From assembly GCA_037975125.1 (NCBI GenBank), contig CM075856.1, positions 4,772,069 to 4,836,068 on the forward strand: 64,000 nucleotides of DNA, written 5' to 3'. How positions within the stretch are numbered: position 1 is the stretch's first letter; each line of letters starts with the position of its first letter. Under the pieces are notes generated by a model. The model was not told the DNA's origin and did no database searches. It worked only from the letters and a program-made list of their open reading frames with translations. The position numbers and the translations under genes were made by a program. Source of the DNA: Latrodectus hesperus (lineage: Eukaryota; Arthropoda; Arachnida; Araneae; Theridiidae). Positions 1 to 14,480 of this stretch are shown here, one piece after another.

Positions 1-106
1 ACAGAATAGACAAAGAAAAAAGAACATCCATGCCCGAAACGGGATTCGAACCCAGGACCTCCCTATCTGCAGTCAGGCACTCTGACCACTAGACAGTGTA
101 GGCGGC
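1..106 (-). mobile_element. tRNA-derived SINE (family A), cut by window edge
   Basis: Mirror image of the head of the SINE at 10538. It contains a B-box-like motif (GGGTTCGAATCCC on the minus strand, read as its complement here) and an A-box-like motif near 83-96. Only the tRNA-like head and the beginning of the body lie within the window. Confidence 0.85.
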
Positions 107-638
107 ACTATTACTTACAGTAAAATACAATTGATTTACATTTTTATAATTGAATACCAATTATTTGTATTAAATTTCATTGTTATGATTGAAATTATGA
201 TATTATTAATCCCATATTTCAAAATGGTTTCATTTCTACCTAAAGTGTATATTTTATCCATTATTATGCAATGCGCGATTTCCGAAATTGTGTATTAAGA
301 TGAGCGGAAGAAAATGCCTCGCATGCCTAATGACTAATGCAAGAAGGAACAATTAGGCAAAATGCCTACGAGTTACGAGAATGAACGAGTTAAAATTGGA
401 ACAAAAGAAAAGTTTAAATACTCTCGTTCTTTCTAGCATAAAATTTAAAAAATATACTCTCTAAAAATATTGAGTGGCAGATACTAAGCTTAGCAAGTGA
501 GTGCTGTTTGTCGAGTTTCTGAAAGTAATCAATACTTTATCATATAATTAGAACTGCAGAAATGTGCAGCCTGCATGCAGATATGTTAATTTCGATTACT
601 CAACAATATAAGTTAACATAGTTTTTAAAACTCGGCAC
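107..638. other. AT-rich sequence, nothing recognised
   Basis: Duplicated in the right arm. I see no coding signal, RNA gene or transposon end here. Confidence 0.6.
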
Positions 639-652
639 CAAATAATGACTAA

Positions 653-927
653 ACAACTAAATTTCATGGCACGACAGCCCATGTGGGCCAAGGCCTACAG
701 TGCCCATAACTGTTTTCATGACGGAGGGCTCTGGGGTGCGAAGCATATGTCCCAGTTAGGTGGTCAGCTTAATGTAATACCCCCAGTGTTTACTTCCCAA
801 GCATGTTTGGTACTCAGTTATTCGACCCACTGAAGGGATGAAAGGCTGAGTCAACCTTGCCCAGCCCGAGGATCGAACCTGTGTCATGGGAGCGTGAAAC
901 GCTGCCACTAAGCAACCGGGCTTTTAT
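653..927 (-). mobile_element. tRNA-derived SINE (family D), left-arm copy
   Basis: Flanked by a perfect 14-bp target-site duplication (639-652 and 928-941). The minus strand starts with a tRNA-Lys-like GCCCGG head, followed by an A-box-like TTGCTTAGTGGC and a B-box GGTTCGATCC. A non-tRNA body of about 200 bp follows. The short open frame at 645-833 is incidental to the SINE body. Family assignment is by structure only. Confidence 0.88.
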
Positions 928-941
928 CAAATAATGACTAA

Positions 942-2204
942 CAGATGAAATTTGGTATGAGACCCTATAGAAGAATAAATGGAGGGGCGATGAAAATCCG
1001 CAACGAAAGTTAAATATTCCAACTCTTGGAAACTATAAGTTTAAAAAAAGCATTTTTATTATTTTGGAACTATTTATTTAATGGTCATTTTAAATCTTGG
1101 AAAATAAGGATTATTACTGTTTAAAGATATAGATAATCTTAAATACATCATGAAATTAAATATTATTTTAGAGTAAATTGTTCTAGACGAAGAAGTAAAG
1201 AAAAGAAATGAATGTTTATACAATATTGTTTTTCGAAGTATATTTACAATATTTGTCTAAGTAATGTTTGTCTTTGTACAATATCTGAGCATTAGTGTTA
1301 TTTCAATAACAATAAAAAGTTTCACATTTATGTTCTTACTTATTAGATAATCAAAACAATTTGACTAACATATATTGATGTCATAGTACATTTAACTTAA
1401 TAACTTATTATAACGAAAAATACTATGAACTATAGAAAATATCGTAGTCTTTTGAAGTTCTTGCACAATTACCCGAGTAAGCGGGATTGAAAGTGAACAG
1501 ATACTCTTAATTAACGAACGTTACATTATTATCCGTTATCAACACATTTGTTACGTGTTGTCAATAGGAAATGGATAAAAAATTTAAAAAAAGGAAAATA
1601 TGAGTATTTTTTTTATTTTACTATTATTTTCTGCTCCTGCTCAATTCATCTTATAAGAAGTTTTAGTTTATAAGCCTTAGATAAGAAGCTTTAGTTTATA
1701 AGTTAATAGAAAACTTTATAATAAAACTTTGATACGCACTTAAGCGGGATTTTTTCGATACTCAATATTAATTATTTTATATGGACAATTGCCTCAAAAA
1801 TGAAATTAATGGCTATGCAAAATTTATTTTTAAAATTCACATTTATGTATTAAAATTAAATTAATATTATCCAAAAATTGAGCTGTGTTGGGAATTAAAT
1901 AATCTGAAACAAAAGGAATGTATTCACATATATTAACAGAAAAAAAAACTGTTTCTTGCATGTTATAACAGAGGCAGTTTTAAATTAACATATATGATAA
2001 ATACTCTTTCTATTATAGTGGGTTTTAGCAAAATTTATCTCATTTTTGATATCTTTTCATGGAAGCACTTTCAACTTCCTCTAGATAATTTATAAACATT
2101 GGTACCAATTTATTTATACATTTAATCTAGCATATCGCCTTGCATGGTGTCAAGCCTCCGTAATCCACAACCTTAAAACTCAAAAATTAGCACCATGGCA
2201 AACT
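942..2204. other. AT-rich sequence, nothing recognised
   Basis: Shared by both arms, and from 1640 onward also by the third copy. No coding potential is visible. The only arm-to-arm substitution I found lies here, at 1050 (G, versus the A-equivalent at 9594). Confidence 0.6.
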
Positions 2205-2248
2205 GCATAGACACATTTATGTATTAATATACATAAATGTGTCTATGC
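2205..2248. repeat. Perfect 20-bp stem-loop
   Basis: Arms 2205-2224 and 2229-2248 are exact reverse complements around a 4-nt TAAT loop. The same hairpin recurs at 8396-8439 and 13018-13061 in the other copies. It lies about 80 bp before a second hairpin and upstream of the LINE tail. Confidence 0.92.
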
Positions 2249-2326
2249 CCACCAGGGAAGAACAACTAACAAAATAATTGCTAAAGTCTCCGAGCCACAC
2301 CTACTGGATAACCCGTACGGAACCCG

Positions 2327-2359
2327 AATTTGCGGCCTGCCTTAGGCAGGTCGCAAATT
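2327..2359. repeat. 15-bp stem-loop, GC-rich
   Basis: Arms 2327-2341 and 2345-2359 pair with one mismatch around a 3-nt loop. It is much more GC-rich than its surroundings. Copies are at 8285-8317 and 13140-13172. Confidence 0.85.
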
Positions 2360-2441
2360 TGGTAGACAATCCGATTAAGACATCGTCTTATAGTAGATAA
2401 ATGCGATCTCATCGATGTCTTAGTGTTACGTAGCTAAAACG

Positions 2442-2984
2442 TTGTATCTGACGTCATGGAATTTTAAACCAATGAGAGCGCTGTCTCGCGGAATGTTGCC
2501 AGATATTTTGAACCTGCTTGAAATCAAGAATAGTCTCACGCTGCACCCCTTTTCTGATGTAGCTAAGACATTAATGACGTCATTTGGTCTGATGCGATTC
2601 TCGCGAGATGCTCAGCTTGCCTCGCGAGACAAGTCTCATGCAATCATTTATGAATTTGCGGACCGCCTAACAGAACATGGTTCATTCCCAAATTACTTTA
2701 AAAAAATAAATTGAACGTCTTCATGTCTCTGTCTTTGCGGCAAAGAAGACAATCCTATCCATTATATTACAGAATGCACCTACATGGCACAGGATCATCT
2801 CAAATGCCCTCAAAATTTTTACTACACTGACTTTCTTTGATTCCACCTTCGTTCAGCTCTTCACAAGAAAAAAATATTATCATTAATTGTTAAGCTCTTT
2901 ACGGAAAAAGATCTTGATCTGTCTAAGGACAGGAGTCCCCCTTCCACTAGCTCCACAGACGATTTATCAGACTCAGACTTTTAA
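2442..2984 (+). pseudogene. Jockey/I-type LINE ORF2 C-terminal remnant (left arm)
   Basis: One reading frame runs from 2442 to the TAA at 2982. It is interrupted by TGA codons at 2712 and 2838. After the first stop the frame reads CLCGKEDNPIHYITEC, which matches the C-x-C-G...H-x3/4-C zinc-binding tail that follows the RNase H domain in Jockey/I-clade ORF2 proteins. A weak match to the preceding helix (a HGSFPNYF-like segment) supports this. No reverse transcriptase or endonuclease is present, so this is a 5'-truncated, dead copy. An acidic, Ser/Asp-rich C-terminus ends the frame. The clade assignment is tentative. Confidence 0.65.
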
Positions 2985-3667
2985 CCCTGTATGTTTCAAC
3001 AAACTTAAGCTTTTAGTTAGGTCACAACTGAAATGACTGCATTTTTCCTACCAATCACAGAATCAAGGACCTTGATGCCACGCAATAGTTGCATTTTCCA
3101 TTTGTACATTATTATTATTTTTGTCTTATTTACCTACACTTTTTAATATTCTTTTTTCTTTAAGTTTTTTTATTAATCATCCATCCCTATGTTGTCCTCC
3201 TTCTCTGTAGCCGAACTGCAATGTTTTGGACTCTGTGTGACCCAAAACAAGGCTTTAAGGCCCCACCATTGTAAATCCTTCATTCTCAGTAGCGGGTTGG
3301 GGGAGGGCACAGATTGAAGACCATTTTCTGGCCCCTGAAGCGCTGCTTGCTATAGGTGGTGATGAGCGGACTAAACCCGATAAACGAATGATACAGAACG
3401 GGATTTATTCTCATCTTTTGTGTACGTTTAAAATTACTCATATTTTACATAATAACTAACAGAATTTTTGCTTCACGTTTTTCAATACTTCGTACTATAG
3501 GGTTTTGATATTTCTGGTTGGCAATAAGCGATTTTTTCAAAAGAGATTCAAAATCTAAGAGAATAAACTCTACAAAATTCAATACCAAAGATAAATTATG
3601 ATGTTCAAATTTTATATGGGAATAATTTTATTCCTCTAAATAAAAAGAGCTCTGCCTGCACGGTTTA

Positions 3668-4173
3668 ATGAACTTTTTGAGATCAATAGTAGTTAAAAGG
3701 CAGACCAAAATGATACTATACAAAACAATTATAAGACCATTGTTGACTTATGGATCAGAAACCTGGACCCTAACTGAGAATCATGAACACCAACTAGCCA
3801 TCTTTGAAAGAAAAGCCCTTAGGAAGATTTTCGGTCCAGTCAATGAAGGAGGCTGTTGAAGGCATCGCTACAACTTTGAGATATATAGGATGCTAAAAGA
3901 CCATGACATTATAAAGACCATCAAGATAAATCGTATAAAATTTGCGGACACATTTGCCACCTAGACTCCTCCACCCTGACATACAAAATCTCGCCTTACA
4001 AACCCATCGGGAAAAGACCAAGGAGTCGCCCCAAACTCATATGGTGAGATGCGGTAGATGAGGATCTTAGCATTTTAAAAGTGAAGAACTGGAGGTCAGT
4101 CGCCAAGCAAAGGCCGGCGTGGAAAAGTGTTCTAAGGAAGGACTTGGCCCACCCGGGCTTGTCGAGTCAATAG
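3668..4173 (+). pseudogene. RTE-type LINE reverse transcriptase C-terminal remnant (left arm)
   Basis: Residues such as LYKTIIRPLLTYGSETWTLT and FERKALRKIFGPV are hallmarks of the end of the reverse transcriptase and the following linker in RTE/craniofacial-development-protein-2-like LINEs. Past a TGA at 3857 the frame continues with RYNFEIYRMLKDHDIIKTIK, then meets a TAG near 3962. A shift of frame leads to RPRSRPKLIW and KNWRSVAKQRPAWKSVLRKD, ending in AHPGL and a TAG at 4171, the usual end of these proteins. At least two stops and one frameshift make it non-functional. The 80-codon minus-strand frame over this area is a shadow. Confidence 0.85.
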
Positions 4174-5992
<1,819 letters not shown>

Positions 5993-6310
5993 TTCTCATT
6001 ATCTTCATTATACCGTACACTTTGTTATTTTACGGACTTGTTTTATAATGAATGTTGGAAAGATTTTTGATATGTATGTATTTCATTCCAAATAACAAAT
6101 TCTCATAATTTTCAACTCTATTTTAAAACATATTTTTAAAGTTATTTACTGAAAACAAATTTGATATTTAATATACCTACATTCTAAAATATAAATGAAT
6201 CACTAAATTTTAGAGATTTTATGAATTTGGAACAATCATTTTAAAATAGTATCATTGCTCTGTTATAATACTGTGTTTTTGTTTTCATTTCATTGATATA
6301 ACACAAATAT

Positions 6311-6353
6311 AAAGCAAATATCATATTTAAATGTCTATATAGCATTTATTTAT
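6311..6353. other. 43-bp filler replacing 1260 bp in the right arm
   Basis: The flanks at 6310 and 6354 correspond to left-arm positions 5551 and 4290. The 43 bases between them do not match the left-arm segment 4291-5550. The difference in length, 1217 bp, equals the shift in pairing offset. This looks like a deletion with filler DNA, as in end joining. Confidence 0.9.
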
Positions 6354-6470
6354 AAAATGAGAGGATACTGCTAATATTTATCAATTGGCTGCTACTAAGA
6401 TGTCAAGAAGCTAATTATAAATTTTTTCTATACAATTGGTACTTGGGACTCTTTTTTTCTTATTCTTCTT

Positions 6471-6976
6471 CTATTGACTCGACAAGCCCGGGTGGGCCAA
6501 GTCCTTCCTTAGAACACTTTTCCACGCCGGCCTTTGCTTGGCGACTGACCTCCAGTTCTTCACTTTTAAAATGCTAAGATCCTCATCTACCGCATCTCAC
6601 CATATGAGTTTGGGGCGACTCCTTGGTCTTTTCCCGATGGGTTTGTAAGGCGAGATTTTGTATGTCAGGGTGGAGGAGTCTAGGTGGCAAATGTGTCCGC
6701 AAATTTTATACGATTTATCTTGATGGTCTTTATAATGTCATGGTCTTTTAGCATCCTATATATCTCAAAGTTGTAGCGATGCCTTCAACAGCCTCCTTCA
6801 TTGACTGGACCGAAAATCTTCCTAAGGGCTTTTCTTTCAAAGATGGCTAGTTGGTGTTCATGATTCTCAGTTAGGGTCCAGGTTTCTGATCCATAAGTCA
6901 ACAATGGTCTTATAATTGTTTTGTATAGTATCATTTTGGTCTGCCTTTTAACTACTATTGATCTCAAAAAGTTCAT
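6471..6976 (-). pseudogene. RTE-type LINE remnant (right arm)
   Basis: Inverted copy of the remnant at 3668-4173, with the same stops and frameshift. Confidence 0.85.
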
Positions 6977-7659
6977 TAAACCGTGCAGGCAGAGCTCTTT
7001 TTATTTAGAGGAATAAAATTATTCCCATATAAAATTTGAACATCATAATTTATCTTTGGTATTGAATTTTGTAGAGTTTATTCTCTTAGATTTTGAATCT
7101 CTTTTGAAAAAATCGCTTATTGCCAACCAGAAATATCAAAACCCTATAGTACGAAGTATTGAAAAACGTGAAGCAAAAATTCTGTTAGTTATTATGTAAA
7201 ATATGAGTAATTTTAAACGTACACAAAAGATGAGAATAAATCCCGTTCTGTATCATTCGTTTATCGGGTTTAGTCCGCTCATCACCACCTATAGCAAGCA
7301 GCGCTTCAGGGGCCAGAAAATGGTCTTCAATCTGTGCCCTCCCCCAACCCGCTACTGAGAATGAAGGATTTACAATGGTGGGGCCTTAAAGCCTTGTTTT
7401 GGGTCACACAGAGTCCAAAACATTGCAGTTCGGCTACAGAGAAGGAGGACAACATAGGGATGGATGATTAATAAAAAAACTTAAAGAAAAAAGAATATTA
7501 AAAAGTGTAGGTAAATAAGACAAAAATAATAATAATGTACAAATGGAAAATGCAACTATTGCGTGGCATCAAGGTCCTTGATTCTGTGATTGGTAGGAAA
7601 AATGCAGTCATTTCAGTTGTGACCTAACTAAAAGCTTAAGTTTGTTGAAACATACAGGG

Positions 7660-8202
7660 TTAAAAGTCTGAGTCTGATAAATCGTCTGTGGAGCTAGTGG
7701 AAGGGGGACTCCTGTCCTTAGACAGATCAAGATCTTTTTCCGTAAAGAGCTTAACAATTAATGATAATATTTTTTTCTTGTGAAGAGCTGAACGAAGGTG
7801 GAATCAAAGAAAGTCAGTGTAGTAAAAATTTTGAGGGCATTTGAGATGATCCTGTGCCATGTAGGTGCATTCTGTAATATAATGGATAGGATTGTCTTCT
7901 TTGCCGCAAAGACAGAGACATGAAGACGTTCAATTTATTTTTTTAAAGTAATTTGGGAATGAACCATGTTCTGTTAGGCGGTCCGCAAATTCATAAATGA
8001 TTGCATGAGACTTGTCTCGCGAGGCAAGCTGAGCATCTCGCGAGAATCGCATCAGACCAAATGACGTCATTAATGTCTTAGCTACATCAGAAAAGGGGTG
8101 CAGCGTGAGACTATTCTTGATTTCAAGCAGGTTCAAAATATCTGGCAACATTCCGCGAGACAGCGCTCTCATTGGTTTAAAATTCCATGACGTCAGATAC
8201 AA
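7660..8202 (-). pseudogene. Jockey/I-type LINE ORF2 remnant (right arm)
   Basis: Inverted copy of the remnant at 2442-2984, with the same two in-frame stops and the same cysteine/histidine tail. The identical lesions show it was dead before duplication. Confidence 0.65.
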
Positions 8203-9716
8203 CGTTTTAGCTACGTAACACTAAGACATCGATGAGATCGCATTTATCTACTATAAGACGATGTCTTAATCGGATTGTCTACCAAATTTGCGACCTGCCT
8301 AAGGCAGGCCGCAAATTCGGGTTCCGTACGGGTTATCCAGTAGGTGTGGCTCGGAGACTTTAGCAATTATTTTGTTAGTTGTTCTTCCCTGGTGGGCATA
8401 GACACATTTATGTATATTAATACATAAATGTGTCTATGCAGTTTGCCATGGTGCTAATTTTTGAGTTTTAAGGTTGTGGATTACGGAGGCTTGACACCAT
8501 GCAAGGCGATATGCTAGATTAAATGTATAAATAAATTGGTACCAATGTTTATAAATTATCTAGAGGAAGTTGAAAGTGCTTCCATGAAAAGATATCAAAA
8601 ATGAGATAAATTTTGCTAAAACCCACTATAATAGAAAGAGTATTTATCATATATGTTAATTTAAAACTGCCTCTGTTATAACATGCAAGAAACAGTTTTT
8701 TTTTCTGTTAATATATGTGAATACATTCCTTTTGTTTCAGATTATTTAATTCCCAACACAGCTCAATTTTTGGATAATATTAATTTAATTTTAATACATA
8801 AATGTGAATTTTAAAAATAAATTTTGCATAGCCATTAATTTCATTTTTGAGGCAATTGTCCATATAAAATAATTAATATTGAGTATCGAAAAAATCCCGC
8901 TTAAGTGCGTATCAAAGTTTTATTATAAAGTTTTCTATTAACTTATAAACTAAAGCTTCTTATCTAAGGCTTATAAACTAAAACTTCTTATAAGATGAAT
9001 TGAGCAGGAGCAGAAAATAATAGTAAAATAAAAAAAATACTCATATTTTCCTTTTTTTAAATTTTTTATCCATTTCCTATTGACAACACGTAACAAATGT
9101 GTTGATAACGGATAATAATGTAACGTTCGTTAATTAAGAGTATCTGTTCACTTTCAATCCCGCTTACTCGGGTAATTGTGCAAGAACTTCAAAAGACTAC
9201 GATATTTTCTATAGTTCATAGTATTTTTCGTTATAATAAGTTATTAAGTTAAATGTACTATGACATCAATATATGTTAGTCAAATTGTTTTGATTATCTA
9301 ATAAGTAAGAACATAAATGTGAAACTTTTTATTGTTATTGAAATAACACTAATGCTCAGATATTGTACAAAGACAAACATTACTTAGACAAATATTGTAA
9401 ATATACTTCGAAAAACAATATTGTATAAACATTCATTTCTTTTCTTTACTTCTTCGTCTAGAACAATTTACTCTAAAATAATATTTAATTTCATGATGTA
9501 TTTAAGATTATCTATATCTTTAAACAGTAATAATCCTTATTTTCCAAGATTTAAAATGACCATTAAATAAATAGTTCCAAAATAATAAAAATGTTTTTTT
9601 TAAACTTATAGTTTCCAAGAGTTGGAATATTTAACTTTCGTTGCGGATTTTCATCGCCCCTCCATTTATTCTTCTATAGGGTCTCATACCAAATTTCATC
9701 TGTTAGTCATTATTTG

Positions 9717-9991
9717 ATAAAAGCCCGGTTGCTTAGTGGCAGCGTTTCACGCTCCCATGACACAGGTTCGATCCTCGGGCTGGGCAAGGTTGACTCAGCC
9801 TTTCATCCCTTCAGTGGGTCGAATAACTGAGTACCAAACATGCTTGGGAAGTAAACACTGGGGGTATTACATTAAGCTGACCACCTAACTGGGACATATG
9901 CTTCGCACCCCAGAGCCCTCCGTCATGAAAACAGTTATGGGCACTGTAGGCCTTGGCCCACATGGGCTGTCGTGCCATGAAATTTAGTTGT
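9717..9991 (+). mobile_element. tRNA-derived SINE (family D), right-arm copy
   Basis: Same element as at 653-927, inverted with the arm. Target-site duplications are 9703-9716 and 9992-10005 (14 bp, identical). It was inserted before the inverted duplication arose, because both copies share the insertion and its duplications. Confidence 0.88.
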
Positions 9992-10537
9992 TTAGTCATT
10001 ATTTGGTGCCGAGTTTTAAAAACTATGTTAACTTATATTGTTGAGTAATCGAAATTAACATATCTGCATGCAGGCTGCACATTTCTGCAGTTCTAATTAT
10101 ATGATAAAGTATTGATTACTTTCAGAAACTCGACAAACAGCACTCACTTGCTAAGCTTAGTATCTGCCACTCAATATTTTTAGAGAGTATATTTTTTAAA
10201 TTTTATGCTAGAAAGAACGAGAGTATTTAAACTTTTCTTTTGTTCCAATTTTAACTCGTTCATTCTCGTAACTCGTAGGCATTTTGCCTAATTGTTCCTT
10301 CTTGCATTAGTCATTAGGCATGCGAGGCATTTTCTTCCGCTCATCTTAATACACAATTTCGGAAATCGCGCATTGCATAATAATGGATAAAATATACACT
10401 TTAGGTAGAAATGAAACCATTTTGAAATATGGGATTAATAATATCATAATTTCAATCATAACAATGAAATTTAATACAAATAATTGGTATTCAATTATAA
10501 AAATGTAAATCAATTGTATTTTACTGTAAGTAATAGT

Positions 10538-10818
10538 GCCGCCTACACTGTCTAGTGGTCAGAGTGCCTGACTGCAGATAGGGAGGTCCTGGGTTCGAAT
10601 CCCGTTTCGGGCATGGATGTTCTTTTTTCTTTGTCTATTCTGTCTTTGTCCTTTCTTTGTATGTATGAGTTGTGAATGGTCGCCTACCCTATAAACGGGT
10701 ACCTATGGCATGTGTGTACTGAGGAAGTCGGACTCCACATCAAATATGGTTCAGTTGAAAAAGTGGAGCTGCGCACACTATATTTGCCAGCGGAGATAGC
10801 CCACGACTACAACATAAC
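10538..10818 (+). mobile_element. tRNA-derived SINE (family A)
   Basis: The head GCCGCCTACACTGTCTAGTG carries an A-box, and GGGTTCGAATCCC is a B-box (RNA polymerase III type 2 promoter). The shared family body follows, with the CCTATAAACGGG and GGAAGTCGGACTCCAC motifs. TAATAGT occurs at both ends (10531-10537 and 10819-10825) as the target-site duplication. The element crosses the end of the palindromic region at 10643. Confidence 0.88.
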
Positions 10819-10825
10819 TAATAGT

Positions 10826-11351
10826 ACTCAAATGAATCTAAAAGTAAGGTCCATGAGAGTATATCTCCCATAAAATCCATCCTAAAATAGAATCGAAACT
10901 ATAAACAACCACTTCAAAAAGAATTAAAAGGTCTTTTTACCACGTGTTTATGTTGACTTGCAAGAAAATCCAATAAATCGCAAACATTTGATGAACTCAA
11001 TTCTGAGAGAGAGATACTAAAGTAGGTGAGCAATCTTTTGAATGGATCAGGAATAGTAACACCATCTGGTAGTAAATATTGCATATCAAAATCACGACGC
11101 AAATGTGCGGCGATCATACCGGTGCATAGGATTCACCGTAAACAAGGATGAGGCGTTAGGTTCTGATGGGCATGTAGCACTGACGCATATCTGTGGCGTT
11201 CGTCTCGAAAAGGTTAAAATACTATTTTACACAAAAATTTGCAGTTTTTTGTTCAACTCACACTACATATGTGCCAACTTTACTAATTTTGCCGGGAAAC
11301 TCCTGATTTTTCTTCATTTATCCCGATTTCTCGATAATATATGAAAATCTA
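10826..11351. other. Unassigned stretch with moderate GC patches
   Basis: A 67-codon minus-strand frame (10914-11117) and a 79-codon plus-strand frame (11105-11344) are open, but I recognise neither. The GC patch at about 11090-11210 could be a decayed transposon. Confidence 0.4.
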
Positions 11352-11565
11352 TTGGGTTGTTAGGAAAGTCATTTGGTTTTTCCTACCTGGATCAACTTTT
11401 TGCTAGTAAAAAACCAACCACTTTATGAGTGTGAAATCATGCTAATACCAGAAAGATGGTAAAAGCTGTTGGACTAGAATGGACAATGTGCAATGCAATA
11501 CGATATTTATTCGTTATACGTTTTCCATTTTCATGAAAAACAAAATTACTTTCCGAACAACCCAA
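11352..11565. mobile_element. Mariner-type MITE, 214 bp
   Basis: TA dinucleotides flank the element (11350-11351 and 11566-11567). About 30-bp terminal inverted repeats begin TTGGGTTGTT at both ends, followed by (A/C)GGAAAGT, a form known for mariner ends. There is no coding capacity, so it must have been moved in trans. Confidence 0.88.
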
Positions 11566-11660
11566 TACTTATATTTGGCAATTTCAGTGAAAAACTTAAA
11601 AATCGCCGAAATTTTACGGGAAAAGTCAATCGAGTTGTTTTAACAGCTTAAATAGTTAAC

Positions 11661-12064
<404 letters not shown>

Positions 12065-12452
12065 ATTCTTTTTTAAAGATTTTCCTCTAAGTTTCGAGTC
12101 CGGCATGGGAGGATGACGCAGTACTAACTAGGTCTCCTAGTCTCCTACGAGTAGGTAATCATATAATTAACATACAAACTAGCTGCGTGTTTACATAAGC
12201 AGTTTAATTAGGTGGAATAATACTAGTTATTAGTAATTTAATTTGGAAAATATTTCCATCAAACAAGGTATTTGTAGCTGAATTAAATTAATTTTTGTTT
12301 TTGTTTCTAAGTAATTTTATAAGTATAACACTTATAAATTGGACTAGTATGGTAAAAACTGCTCTATAAAATATATATTGGGACATAAACGTTGTTTATT
12401 TTTTTACATGTAGTTTATTCTTTTCAATTTTCTAGTGTCTTTATTAGGTTTT
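12065..12452. other. Unique AT-rich sequence before the third copy
   Basis: No feature recognised. The match to the left arm begins sharply at 12453. Confidence 0.6.
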
Positions 12453-13254
12453 CTCAATTCATCTTATAAGAAGTTTTAGTTTATAAGCCTTAGATAAGAA
12501 GCTTTAGTTTATAAGTTAATAGAAAACTTTATAATAAAACTTTGATACGCACTTAAGCGGGATTTTTTCGATACTCAATATTAATTATTTTATATGGACA
12601 ATTGCCTCAAAAATGAAATTAATGGCTATGCAAAATTTATTTTTAAAATTCACATTTATGTATTAAAATTAAATTAATATTATCCAAAAATTGAGCTGTG
12701 TTGGGAATTAAATAATCTGAAACAAAAGGAATGTATTCACATATATTAACAGAAAAAAAAACTGTTTCTTGCATGTTATAACAGAGGCAGTTTTAAATTA
12801 ACATATATGATAAATACTCTTTCTATTATAGTGGGTTTTAGCAAAATTTATCTCATTTTTGATATCTTTTCATGGAAGCACTTTCAACTTCCTCTAGATA
12901 ATTTATAAACATTGGTACCAATTTATTTATACATTTAATCTAGCATATCGCCTTGCATGGTGTCAAGCCTCCGTAATCCACAACCTTAAAACTCAAAAAT
13001 TAGCACCATGGCAAACTGCATAGACACATTTATGTATTAATATACATAAATGTGTCTATGCCCACCAGGGAAGAACAACTAACAAAATAATTGCTAAAGT
13101 CTCCGAGCCACACCTACTGGATAACCCGTACGGAACCCGAATTTGCGGCCTGCCTTAGGCAGGTCGCAAATTTGGTAGACAATCCGATTAAGACATCGTC
13201 TTATAGTAGATAAATGCGATCTCATCGATGTCTTAGTGTTACGTAGCTAAAACG

Positions 13255-13797
13255 TTGTATCTGACGTCATGGAATTTTAAACCAATGAGAGCGCTGTCTC
13301 GCGGAATGTTGCCAGATATTTTGAACCTGCTTGAAATCAAGAATAGTCTCACGCTGCACCCCTTTTCTGATGTAGCTAAGACATTAATGACGTCATTTGG
13401 TCTGATGCGATTCTCGCGAGATGCTCAGCTTGCCTCGCGAGACAAGTCTCATGCAATCATTTATGAATTTGCGGACCGCCTAACAGAACATGGTTCATTC
13501 CCAAATTACTTTAAAAAAATAAATTGAACGTCTTCATGTCTCTGTCTTTGCGGCAAAGAAGACAATCCTATCCATTATATTACAGAATGCACCTACATGG
13601 CACAGGATCATCTCAAATGCCCTCAAAATTTTTACTACACTGACTTTCTTTGATTCCACCTTCGTTCAGCTCTTCACAAGAAAAAAATATTATCATTAAT
13701 TGTTAAGCTCTTTACGGAAAAAGATCTTGATCTGTCTAAGGACAGGAGTCCCCCTTCCACTAGCTCCACAGACGATTTATCAGACTCAGACTTTTAA
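13255..13797 (+). pseudogene. Jockey/I-type LINE ORF2 remnant (third copy)
   Basis: Direct copy of the remnant at 2442-2984 at offset 10813, with the same stops and zinc-knuckle-like tail. Confidence 0.65.
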
Positions 13798-14480
13798 CCC
13801 TGTATGTTTCAACAAACTTAAGCTTTTAGTTAGGTCACAACTGAAATGACTGCATTTTTCCTACCAATCACAGAATCAAGGACCTTGATGCCACGCAATA
13901 GTTGCATTTTCCATTTGTACATTATTATTATTTTTGTCTTATTTACCTACACTTTTTAATATTCTTTTTTCTTTAAGTTTTTTTATTAATCATCCATCCC
14001 TATGTTGTCCTCCTTCTCTGTAGCCGAACTGCAATGTTTTGGACTCTGTGTGACCCAAAACAAGGCTTTAAGGCCCCACCATTGTAAATCCTTCATTCTC
14101 AGTAGCGGGTTGGGGGAGGGCACAGATTGAAGACCATTTTCTGGCCCCTGAAGCGCTGCTTGCTATAGGTGGTGATGAGCGGACTAAACCCGATAAACGA
14201 ATGATACAGAACGGGATTTATTCTCATCTTTTGTGTACGTTTAAAATTACTCATATTTTACATAATAACTAACAGAATTTTTGCTTCACGTTTTTCAATA
14301 CTTCGTACTATAGGGTTTTGATATTTCTGGTTGGCAATAAGCGATTTTTTCAAAAGAGATTCAAAATCTAAGAGAATAAACTCTACAAAATTCAATACCA
14401 AAGATAAATTATGATGTTCAAATTTTATATGGGAATAATTTTATTCCTCTAAATAAAAAGAGCTCTGCCTGCACGGTTTA

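Noticed and set aside
10560..10612. True tRNA gene
   Set aside because: A- and B-boxes are present, but the sequence continues into a SINE body with target-site duplications. The same holds for all other tRNA-like heads here.
10914..11117. 67-codon minus-strand frame as a gene
   Set aside because: No recognisable motif, no splice or promoter context, and an overlapping frame of similar length on the other strand.
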